Source: Paramacrobiotus metropolitanus (Eukaryota; Tardigrada; Eutardigrada; Parachela; Macrobiotidae). Taken from it: a stretch of 64,000 nt of DNA. The stretch covers positions 992,001 through 1,056,000 of the forward strand of contig NW_026570226.1 in the NCBI RefSeq assembly GCF_019649055.1, written 5' to 3'. The position numbers and the translations under genes are program-made. Shown one piece after another: positions 25,030-34,402 of the stretch (within the stretch, counting starts at the first letter, position 1; each line of letters starts with the position of its first letter). The notes under the pieces were generated by a model. That model worked only from the letters and a program-made list of their open reading frames with translations. It did not search any database and had not been told where the DNA came from.

Positions 25030-26002
25030 TGTCGACCAACCACTCCACATTAAATTATTCGCAGCGGCCAACCAGTGCGCTTCTGTTTTTGCGGGCAGAA
25101 GTGCAAGTTCAAAATTAATTGTGATTTAACATAAATGAGTTGAGAATGTCAATATACACAAACCCATGAAATTTAGAAAGGACATGTTTATTAAGGAGAT
25201 TGATTTTCGTCGGCCTCTCCTAAAAATGTTATCTTTGTGGCCATGGGACGTAAGATTACTGGATTTTTGTAGCGTGCATGGATCGGCAAGAGGAACGCAA
25301 TATCTTCCGGGCAAATAGGTTGATAGTTGATACGAATTGTAAACCAAAGCGGAACACAATTTGAGTGATCCCAAATTATCTACAGCATCGTAATTTTTTC
25401 AGATATTATTGTGCTCTCGAGTCTCGAATAAGTACACTGAAACCGAAATACTTCTATACCGAAATAAAAAAATTCAAATAATTCAAACCGAAACCGAAAT
25501 ACCTATGCCGAAGCACAAAAATTTAAATAATTCATATCAACGTTCCCTTCAACAATTTGTGCACCATGTCGGGTCCATACCACAATGTTCTCATGATCAG
25601 TACTCGTATACATTAAAGTACTTGCGAATGGCGTGAGGTACGGTTTTGTTGTACCATGGTCAGCTACGGGAAAGTGGCGGAATACTACGAATAGCAGGTG
25701 CATCACTTCTGGTCCTGTTCTGGACAATTCTGCGTATACTGCATGTGCCAATAGTCTTTTTTTGGCGACGCCGGCATCGCAGACTCGCAAGCTATGTTGC
25801 TGTTCCTTCGCCCAAGTCCAAAGAAGAAACATAAGTGTTGTCCAAAGAAGAATAAAATGTTGCCAGTTGTCTTAATCTGTTGTTGGGCTTGTGCGGTTGT
25901 GCTTAAACCGTAATGTTCAGCTTGCAGGAACGAAACCGGCGCAAGCTGCACAATTATTGTATCAGCTACGCATAACAAAAAGGCGACTGTACTGTTCGGA
26001 GT
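25030..26002. other. Intergenic region leading into degraded retroelement
   Basis: No gene accepted. Short accgaaatac repeats occur at about 25438-25505. Minus-strand open frames (25503-25978) may be decayed continuation of the recombinase but show no catalytic motif. Confidence 0.35.
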
Positions 26003-26578
26003 TTAATCACACATCGAAACAATGCTATCGTTAAGGTCACAAACCAATGAAGCCCCCCGATGTATTGCTGACAAGCTTGAGTGGATTGCAAGCAAGTGAT
26101 CAACAGTGATCGGTAGTCTTTTATTAGGTAACTCTTCGCAACTTCGTTGAACACCATTCAACGTTTGCCGTATAGAGGAATGCTTTAAACTGGGTGAATC
26201 AAAACCATACATAGTATGGTAGGAGGGTAGTGCATGCACGTAGTTAAGGATAGTGCTAAACTGCTTTGATTTAGACAAAAACGCAATGAATAAACAAATT
26301 GTTTCGACAGATGCCGGTCGCGGATTTAACCTGTGATCACGGCAAAAGCTTTCGAAACAGGCCCATTGTGAGCGACGGGTCTTAAACGAGGAAGGAGCTA
26401 AGGCACTCATCCGTAAACGATTCAATCGTTTCTCCAGTGATCGAGGATGTTCGGATAGCTAAAAACAAAATTACGAGGTAACGGATTTCCGGGGAAATCT
26501 GATCGGCGGTACTGTAAGAATCGCTGCTCATGATAGGCACCTTCGGTGATCCGACTTAGAGCATCGGCTTGCACATTA
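26003..26578 (-). pseudogene. RNase H tail and tyrosine-recombinase N-terminal domain, fragment
   Basis: On the minus strand, right after the hAT-like insertion, the frame resumes with SNVQADALSRI, the conserved linker at the end of the RNase H domain in DIRS/Ngaro-type elements. Next comes a frame with RMSALAPSSFKTRRSQWACF, FCRDHRLNPRPAS and FIAFLSKSKQFSTILNY. This is the helical core-binding domain typical of tyrosine recombinases. The frame closes at 26003, before the catalytic R...HxxR...Y set, so the enzyme is truncated or frameshifted. Confidence 0.75.
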
Positions 26579-26586
26579 CTCGTACC

Positions 26587-27282
26587 CAGGCCCGTCTCGA
26601 GACCCCTGTGCAATTTTCAAAAAACAACTCCTCCCACAGTTTTCATCGGAAAATTTTTCTGAATACACCATTGGATTCGTCGTGAAATTCTGAACAAAAC
26701 GGTTGAGGCCGATTTTTGAAATTCGCATTTCCCCCCAGACCGTTACGGCGGGCGGTCGCCAATGCGACAGACCAGTTCTTGGGGCATTCCCCCCTGGCCC
26801 CCAAGGGCAGTCAAAGACATCTTCTCGAGCCTTTTTCAGTGATAAAATTAGTATCTCAAGCGCAAATGGCTTCTCTGTTTCTGAGGGGTCAGGGGGGAAA
26901 GCCCCAAAACTTGGGTTGTGACATAGGCGACCGCCCGGGTGGACGTGCTTGGAGAGGAACGAATTTTGAAATTTGGCCTCAACCGTTTTGTTCAGGATTT
27001 TACGGTGAGTTCAGGAATATTTTCAGAAAAATATGCGATAAAAGCTGTAGGAGAAGTACATTTTTGAAAGTGCCCGGGGGAATTCCCCAGAAGTCAGGCT
27101 GTCGAATTGGGGACCGCCCGTAGTAAGGGTCTAGGGGGAAATACGAATTTCAAAAATCGGCCTCAACCGTTTTGTTCAGAATTTCACGACGAATCCAATG
27201 GTGTATTCAGAAAAATTTTCCGATGAAAACTGTAGGAGGAGTTTTTTTTTGAAAATTGCACAGGGGTCTCGCGACGGGCCTG
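26587..27282. mobile_element. hAT-like foldback element with 8-bp target duplication
   Basis: A 696-bp insertion begins CAGGCCCGTCTCGAGACCCC and ends with the near-perfect inverse (right end read outward CAGGCCCGTCGCGAGACCCC). The inverted repeats extend roughly 200 bp. CTCGTACC flanks both sides (26579-26586 and 27283-27290) as a perfect 8-bp target duplication. The CAGG start and 8-bp duplication fit the hAT superfamily. There is no transposase, so it is non-autonomous. Inside, about 170-bp segments are also repeated directly (cggcctcaaccgttttgttc-type blocks), giving a foldback structure. It sits in the RNase H region of the host retroelement. Confidence 0.9.
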
Positions 27283-27290
27283 CTCGTACC

Positions 27291-28436
27291 CGACGCATGA
27301 GTAGAGCTAAAACGGAAATTATGCCGAATGCTCACGGCAAAAACGGCTTTAAGCCACTTAAGTGCATGCAAATTTTTTGTTGTACCACGGTTTAAAAAAG
27401 CCACAGTCTGAGTATTGTCAGACAAGACGAGGACTTTATGACCGGTAAGGTGCGGTGCAAATATTAAGAGTGGCAGACAGGCAGCTATAAGCTCTAAAAA
27501 ATATTGATATTTTTCACCAATTCTGGGTGTACGAGTGGGCTCGGTAATCAGTTATTGGAAAAACCAACTGGGGGTTGTAGCGGCAACCAAGCGCCGGCAA
27601 AGTAAGTGTCGCGCAAAGCGGCCCCGAAACCGGAAAACGACGCATCTGTATATAGCGTCTTGACCGGCATTGGACACCTAATGGACACGGTACCAGTCCA
27701 TTGAGAACTGTTGAAAATTTATGCCACCAAGAAAGATCTGCGCGAACAACGTCATCGATTAAGAATTTATCGTGCGGCTGTTTGAGACTGGACATAACGT
27801 CGATGAACAACCTTGTAAAAACTCTCGCACTGTAGACTGCTTTCGAGACGTACGACATGTTGCCGATAAGCTTTTGCAAATCTTTTTTTGATATCGCTTT
27901 TGACATTCTATACATGTCCACGTCTTTTAAGAGTTCGGCTAACTTATCTGCTGGAATTTCCAGTGTGCACTTAACGGAATCTATGATGATTCTCAAAAAC
28001 TTAATTCGCTGCGATGGCCCAATCACTTTTTCTCATTTTACATTGAAACCAAGTGAGGTTAGCAGTGAAATGAGACAGTTTTTAACGGCTAAACAGGCGG
28101 CATAAGTTTGAGCAATTATCAGGAAATCATCTAAGTATACCCGTATACTATTATAGTATACTATTATAGTATACCCGCGGTATACTATAATAGTATGCAT
28201 CTAAGTATACTATTATAGTATACCCGCGACGACGCATAAAGTCGGCTATAGCACCTGAAATTTTTTGAGAAATATAAGGCGCATTAGCCAAGCCGAAGCA
28301 TAAAAAATTATCAATGTAGAAATGCTCAGCTTCGTTCGGAAATCGCCAGCGAAAGCGTTGTAACTGGCGATGCGCTGGGAAAACCGGCACCGAACGGTAG
28401 GCTGCAAGGATGTCAATAATTGAAACACCTAACGGG
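27291..28436 (-). pseudogene. DIRS-like reverse transcriptase (C-terminal part) and RNase H
   Basis: The minus-strand frame runs SIIDILAAYRSVPVFPAHRQ, RFRWRFPNEAEHFY, CFGLANAPYISQKISGAIA and reaches VYLD, the start of the RT catalytic loop, where a 70-bp palindromic insertion (28128-28197) breaks it. Downstream come RIKFLRIIIDS, KKDLQKLIGNMSYVSKAVY and an RNase H stretch with LVLSDNTQTVAFLNRG. A TGA at 28035-28033 sits where the family usually has a Trp codon. The beginning of the RT (fingers) is missing here and found inverted at 31.8 kb. Confidence 0.82.
28128..28228. repeat. AT palindrome insertion in RT active-site loop
   Basis: tatactattatagtatac-type palindromes are repeated in both orientations between two copies of catctaagtatac (28128 and 28198, 70 bp apart). 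The length is not a multiple of three, so it frameshifts the RT. Confidence 0.85.
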
Positions 28437-28544
28437 CGGCCACCTCGGGGAGGGGGCCATGTGGCAGGCGGTTCAGGAGCGCATATTTCTTACGCACATC
28501 AATTATACAATTAGCATATGACATAATTATCTTGATTTTTGTTG

Positions 28545-28995
28545 GTTGGGCGCATAAGGGCGCATATTTATAGTATACACGTTACTCTTATGTCACCTCC
28601 CTCGAGATGGCAGTAAGTTGTTAGTTGAGTTGGGCGCAGTTGGGCGCAGTTGGGCGCATATTTATAATATACACGTTACTCTTCGTGTCACCTCTCTCCG
28701 TATGGCAGTAAGTTGTTAGTTTAGTTGGGCGAGGTTGGGCGCATATTTATAACATACACCTTACTCTTAATGTCACCGCCTTCCAGATGGCACCAAGTTC
28801 TTGGTTGGGCGCAGTACGGGGTATATTTATATTAGCGGTAGTTGTTAACCACATTATTATACGATATTATACGATTTATGTCACTACCTTCCAAATGGCA
28901 ATTATTTGTAATTCAGTTGGGCGCAGTTGGGCACATATTTATAGCCTAAACCTTACTTTTTTGTCACCATCTTCCAATTGGCAGTCAATTATTGG
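28545..28995. repeat. About 100-bp tandem repeat, roughly five units
   Basis: Each unit contains ttgggcgcatatttata, then cac/gttactct, then gtcacc, then ccatatggca-like sequence and aagttgttagtt. Starts lie near 28560, 28660, 28740, 28820 and 28920, with increasing divergence. The block lies just inside the left breakpoint of the apparent inversion. Confidence 0.8.
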
Positions 28996-29388
28996 TTAGA
29001 ATGTACTATTATAACGCACAGCATAATCATATTACACTTCCATTCATTACTGTATTTTTATTTATTTTACAATACTTATTATACACAGATTATACACAGA
29101 TCCTAACTTATTGTAAAATAAAAATTTTATTAAATTTTAGTTACACCGTAGTCATGATTTTTTGAACCTTCACATCACAACAGTAAAATTATTATGATAC
29201 TAATGTACCTAATATAATAGTACAAAAATCGGGCATAATCAATTCACCATAATAATATAAAATTCATACAAATAGCATACCACTAATGAATTTAGCTAAT
29301 AATACAAAATGATACTTGTACTGGTAAAAGAATATTATCATGTTATCCAAATTCAAAGAATTTGGACCATTCAGTTCTGCTTCGCAGT

Positions 29389-30029
29389 TCAATTCCACTT
29401 TTCCACACATTTATTCCGTTTTTTCGGAGTAACTATATACAAAAATACATATTCAAATTCATATAACTTATTTGTATTTAATTTCTTACCATTCAATCGT
29501 TTGCTGCACTCAGGTTGCACTGTCGTTGTTTGCTCTTCGCTGACACCAATATCCATAGCTGAACATGGATTTTCTTCTACAAAAACAAAATAATTTCATA
29601 CTTAAAATTTATTGCGTTTTCAGTTTAAAATAATATTATACCAAGCTTCTTTTCTTCCATATAAGTTACACTGATGCTTTCTTTGCTGCGGCCTTGTAAT
29701 AACATTTATTTAACAATAGTAATATTATCTGTTCATAAATATTTATAATAAATACTAATATGTATTTAACTATATTTAATAAATATATTCATACATATAT
29801 ATCCATTCATACATATTTATAATAAGTATTAAAATGTAGAACTTCAACTTACTTCAATATTACTGTAAGCCTGCTTCAGAATGACACGATATTGCTTATT
29901 CATAACTGAAAAATTGTTAACTCCAATCAGTCCACTTTGATGGGCAGCTGCTGAAGGCCCAGATAATTGTTGTTGAATTTGATTATATGCCATGACATCA
30001 ACGACTCCACTATCGTCCGAAATTTGCAC
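29389..30029 (-). CDS. RPA-like OB-fold protein, last four exons (5' end not found)
   Basis: The first exon seen, 30029 to 29853 (or to a donor about 10 bp earlier), reads VQISDDSGVVDVMAYNQIQQ, then GLIGVNNFSVMNKQYRV. This matches the single-strand-DNA-binding OB fold of replication protein A: SGxI/V...A.N...L.....G....NNF....NKQY. Later exons end at 29642, span 29576-29490, and span 29432-29389, with consistent phases. The last encodes a PKKRNK basic run, a possible nuclear signal, before TGA. Consistent splicing argues for a real gene and not chance ORFs. The exon 1 donor is ambiguous between GAA|gtaagt and TACA|gtaata; only the latter keeps the phase. It may be a host gene, or cargo of a retroelement or Helitron. 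Confidence 0.5.
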
Positions 30030-31766
30030 CTGTACAGAGATATTTTTAATATACATTAAAAATTTTTTTCACTAAAATTAAAATCACATTTAACGCTTGA
30101 AAACAAATGCAATTGCAGACAGTTTCGGCTCAGTCAGACAATTTCCGCAAAAATCTTTGTTACTTAAATACAACAATCATACGGATCGTTACACCCACTT
30201 TTTTCTTCAAAATACTTTTATCGCATCCACAATCATCCATAACACCATCATCCATAACACATAAACATCAAATATCATATTTATTCCATAATTTATCCAC
30301 ATTCTCAGCATAAAACCATTCAACCAATACTAAATTTGCTATACACCAAACCATACGGAACACTACATCCACCTGATTCTTCAAATTTATTTTATCAACT
30401 TCAATATCGACACACCATGACTCTATAATGCCACATAAATTTTCTGTATTTAGCTTTACCATTATTTCGAACGGTTACACTATGCGAGTCAATATTTCTA
30501 ACACTATGTCACGTTCACAGTCACTCAAGCGGGCTAATTGAAATGAGTACAGTGACCTAAACTGCAATATCTAATATGCGGTGTAGCACGTTAAAACTGA
30601 TTAAATACGCTCCATAACCTCACTCCATAATTTTCTACACATTGCACGCAATATCTTAATCCACACTTATTAACTCTATCCATTGTATCAAACCACTCCG
30701 TATCACTTTACAAAATATTGAATTTCTATAAATGCCCTAATTTTTAAGTCAACCTTTAATTCCGCAATACATAAATCATCCATTACAAAAATATACACCA
30801 ACAAATTTTCGCACGCATTTTACTCGGACTAACAAATTTCAGTCTATTAACCCTAGTTTAATTCTCTTACTAAATTCTAAAAATTAATAATTTAAATTAC
30901 CGTAATACCGATGCAAATAGCATTTCAGTTCAACCGCTACCACAATAGCTAATTCTTCTTAAACACCACACCAGTAAAATATAAATTCAACACACAAACA
31001 TATATTATCACACTTCCATATCAACTTCAACAAACTAACACAAAACATTGACAAAATACCACTCATTAACACACATACATCAACACACCATCTGCCTCTC
31101 ATACATATACATAAACATATCTCCAAGTAATAAATAATATTATTCCAGTACAAATTCAACTAAAGTTAAATCTCTTAACACAATATACCACTTTTCGTAT
31201 ATAGAATCATTTTAACCATATCAAACCAATACCTAGTATTATCGTATGCTAATCAACATACACAAATAATTTCTTACCAATCAAATGTTTCCTAGGCAAA
31301 AATCCACCGAAATCCTTCTCACACCACTTTCCACGCAATGAAGATCAATTCACCCTCTCCACCCTATTAAAACAAAATTTACAATTCAAACAATTAAAAA
31401 ATAAAACATTTAAAAAATACCATTAAACAATTACCAAATTTATTCCACCAGAAATCCCAAAACTCGCGACGCAACCATAAATCAAAACTCTATTCACACA
31501 ACAAACTTCTCATTCCAGCAATCTCACCAATTGAATTCTCACCACACTCCGCGTCTCCTTTATATACCCAAAGCTCAACTGCGCTCGAAAAACTACCAAT
31601 CCTCAACAAATACCAACCCCTCCATTCAAAACCATCCAAGCCAAAATCATTTCGTCAGAGAACTTCAAAAGCGGCCTCATTTATATCGAAATACCCAACT
31701 CAGAATTAGTCCTTGACAGGACACATATGGCCAAACTACAGCTTCTACACAAAAGACTACTCTAGA
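30030..31766. other. AT-rich, G-poor region
   Basis: The plus strand is strikingly poor in G and rich in A and C for more than 1.5 kb (runs such as caacacacaaacatat). Missing 5' exons of the RPA-like gene may lie here; minus-strand frames at 30268-30462 and 30959-31159 are candidates without proof. Confidence 0.5.
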
Positions 31767-32165
31767 AGCGTCCGCTTTTTCGTGGGGATGCCGGCAATCA
31801 ACGCGCCGGCACAATCCGCTATAAGTTTACCTGCTGCTATACCGTAGTTAATGATATTGACAGTGTCCCATCAGCAGATTGTCGAAATTATTCTTCGGCT
31901 TTGAGTGAGACTGCCAAGCCGATGCTGGACAAACTGTTCAGAGCAGAGCTTGATAGTGGGAAAATATCTCGTCAATTAATCAAACCCAAACGCATTAACG
32001 CAATTAGAGCTGTACCGAAGAAAGGCGAAAATAGCCTGCGTCCAATCACAGACTGTAGCCGCCCTGTCGACAACTCTTTAAATAATTATGTTGAAGCTGA
32101 ATGCTTTACTTTCGATACCGTCGATAAAGCTGTATCGCTTAGTCATAGCAATTGCTATTTTCCGG
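31767..32165 (+). pseudogene. N-terminal part of DIRS-like reverse transcriptase, inverted fragment
   Basis: The plus-strand frame reads KPMLDKLFRAELDSGKISRQ, KRINAIRAVPKKGENSLRPI, TDCSRPVDNSLNNYV and FTFDTVDKAVSLSHSNCYF, then loses similarity at about 32165. These are the fingers and N-terminal palm of a DIRS-type RT. It ends just where the minus-strand RT at 28.43 kb resumes with GVSIIDILAAYR. The two pieces therefore look like one RT split by an inversion. Confidence 0.75.
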
Positions 32166-32200
32166 CAGGCGATGGGGGTTGCCATCGCGACAGAGGGTGT

Positions 32201-33034
32201 TTAGCACCCGAGACCATATGGGCTCTGCTGTGTAGGTTTTGTATTTTGTGTTTTCCGATCAACATCGAGATCACAACGACGCGATTTCGCATGAAAATAT
32301 TTATCGTTTAGGGCAGACCGTTCATGTGAATCAGAAAGACTTAGACCATCATGAGTGGCCATTTCACGAAATTCTTCGTCAAATTTCAAGACTGCCTTAT
32401 CGTCGAAATCACGCCGACGTATGGCCAGAAATTCTAAATATTGCAAATATTCAGTAAGCGACTGATGGTATTTGCCAGAAACAGTCCGTGCAAGTTTCAC
32501 GGCTGTTTTCAAACCGTATACCATAAACTCGTCGTACGATAAATCCGTTGCAGTGGGTCGGCTGCGTTTGCCGCTATGCAAGGTGACCTTTGGAGCTTGC
32601 TTATGTGGTAACGGCAATTTACGGGCGTTCTCGGCATTGTTGTTACGGGAGCGCAGCAGTTGGCGGAGATCGGAAACGGCAAGCGGTGCTCGGTGATTGA
32701 TGAAGATCTGAATCTCGTTGCGATCGGCAGGAAGCTTGATGAAATCCAGATCTTTCGGATAGGACTTACTTTGATGAAGGCGGAGAAGTTTGTCCAGGTC
32801 GGCTAATGGTCCGGCGGCAGCTATTCCTGCTGGAGGTCCAACAGGATGGTCAGTCGGTGCGATGGCGCCGTTGGCATCCACAGCGCCTTCCATGCGTGAT
32901 GGCGGGATGTCGTTGTGGTTATACAAACGTGCCAACAAGACTTTCCTGACGCCGGTATCATCCAGACCAGCATCACGGCATGCCTGCTTGAGCTGTGGAA
33001 CCTTCAACTTCTTCAGTTCGTTCTTCGAGACCAT
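32201..33034 (-). CDS. SAP-domain gag-like ORF of the DIRS-like element, 278 aa
   Basis: One uninterrupted minus-strand frame. It starts MVSKNELKKLKVPQLKQACR, and residues about 5-40 (LKQACRDAGLDDTGVRKVLL) form a SAP DNA-binding helix pair. The middle is Ala/Pro-rich. The second half is helical and charged (KYHQSLTEYLQYLEFL, KFDEEFREMA), as in the nucleocapsid-like first ORF of tyrosine-recombinase retroelements. An in-frame ATG 36 bp upstream would extend it by 12 residues; the SAP-proximal ATG was preferred. Order and strand match the RT and recombinase to the left. It is the best-preserved part of the element. Confidence 0.7.
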   Translation of the reverse strand: MVSKNELKKLKVPQLKQACRDAGLDDTGVRKVLLARLYNHNDIPPSRMEGAVDANGAIAPTDHPVGPPAGIAAAGPLADLDKLLRLHQSKSYPKDLDFIKLPADRNEIQIFINHRAPLAVSDLRQLLRSRNNNAENARKLPLPHKQAPKVTLHSGKRSRPTATDLSYDEFMVYGLKTAVKLARTVSGKYHQSLTEYLQYLEFLAIRRRDFDDKAVLKFDEEFREMATHDGLSLSDSHERSALNDKYFHAKSRRCDLDVDRKTQNTKPTQQSPYGLGC

Positions 33035-33514
33035 TATTAGACCGTTGGCGGTTATTATTAAAAAGGTCACAGAACGTTCTAAAGGCTAACGATGTAAAAG
33101 CTAAGTATCTGCTAGTAGCAGGCTAATTTGCTAAATTGCTAACAAAAATTTTGCTAACTGCGAAGGTAGGAGCAATGATTATGCACTGTGTGCAGTGAGT
33201 TGCTTATATACCTCATACAGACACTGACCGCTGGCCAATCTCCAAGCGGGCGGGCTTAGGTTGCGCCGCTAGCCAATAATGGACAGATTCCCTTTTCCGG
33301 GGGAATCTTGTCTATTAACCCATGAATGCATGTGTTTAACGTCAATACAGTTTTTTTTAACGTGAAAAAACCTATACAGTGGATAAGTCAGCCGCTATAT
33401 GCATGTGTACAGTGTACAACTCTCTCCCAGTGAATTTTGATTCGGCTAGTTGGCCATGCAGTACACAATGACAACACGCCTGCGCAGATTCACACTAATT
33501 AAAATGATTGAATT
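33035..33514. other. Retroelement flank
   Basis: Upstream of the gag ORF. May hold the element's terminal repeat or promoter; no repeat pair was demonstrated. Confidence 0.35.
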
Positions 33515-33960
33515 TTAAACATTAAAAAAACACCCAAAATCGTTAGTGTCATTACGGGCACGTAGTGTACCCAAAACAGCCGCTGCATTTCCTCTGACTA
33601 CTGCGAGGCTTAAACGCTGTCTGAGAAAGGCCGTAGATCGAGGTTCTCCGGTAACATCACGGATCTTCCGGCCGACGAAACGGATCAGCTCAGCAAAAGA
33701 AGTTCCAAATGTCCCGAACGTCTCGACTGCCAGAGGGTAGAAGAAATATCTCAACTGTTCGACGATCTAGGCGTATTTTCCGTGCTTACTGCCTTCAGCC
33801 AACTGCGCAACGCTCCCGGCTTTCTTCGAGCTAGCTCTTACATGAGACACGGCCACTGTGTCCCAGCAAGTCGCATCCCACACAACCGCCCTGCCATCCC
33901 GATGACCTTAATTGTGGTGGTTCCGTGTTTGTCGACGCGGTGGCAGTGAGCCCTATCTAT
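33515..33960 (-). pseudogene. Non-LTR retrotransposon C-terminal fragment
   Basis: The minus-strand frame VWDATCWDTVAVSHVRASS, then GSVAQLAEGSKHGKYA, a stop codon, then YPLAVETFGTFGTSFAELI and GEPRSTAFLRQRLSLAVVRG. This is the well-known module after the RT in many invertebrate LINE-type elements: WDxTxxDT...A...AE..K..KY...F.PLAxET.G.WG...FLRQRLSIAVQRGNA. The internal stop and missing RT show a dead 5'-truncated copy. Confidence 0.75.
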
Positions 33961-34402
33961 AAGCCATCCGAAGTTAACTGAATACTTTTAAGTATTGATA
34001 ATTACGTAAATGTGTGACTGTAATATTTGGTGTTATCAAATCTGTGTTCTGATCCCAAAGACAATAGCAAATTAGGATAATATTTGGGAACCTATCAACT
34101 TAACTAAACAACGTTGCTGTAATTGCTAAAGTCGGTGATTGGCCGAACAACGTTTGTGGGCTCCATTTGAGTGAACGCCTTACTACTCATGACTCACGTG
34201 CTGACAGAAAAAATCATCAGGAGGTCTGCGTTGTTTCACTCTCAGCCTTCGGCTTTATTTGACATGCCGTAATTTTGATTTTGAGCACCGCAAAAATAGT
34301 CGTGCAGTCGAATTTCTACTTATTAAGACAGTTGTTTTTTTTTAGGAAATTCGGTGAAGCTTAGTGATAAAAATAGTTTTAGTTCGTTATTGGCAGTGGA
34401 AA
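33961..34402. other. Intergenic region and promoter of C2-like gene 1
   Basis: No exon seen. Confidence 0.35.

Larger units (their letters stand above)
26003..33034 (-). mobile_element. Degraded DIRS-like (tyrosine-recombinase) retroelement, rearranged
   Basis: Minus-strand parts appear in the expected order: SAP-domain gag (33034-32201), RT/RNase H (about 28436-27291) and a tyrosine-recombinase N-terminal part (26425-26003). The N-terminal part of the RT (31767-32165) is on the opposite strand, as if the block about 28.44-32.16 kb were inverted. The element is dead: split RT, in-frame stop, 70-bp palindromic insertion, hAT-like insertion, no recombinase catalytic residues seen. Its outer limits were not found. 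Confidence 0.75.
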
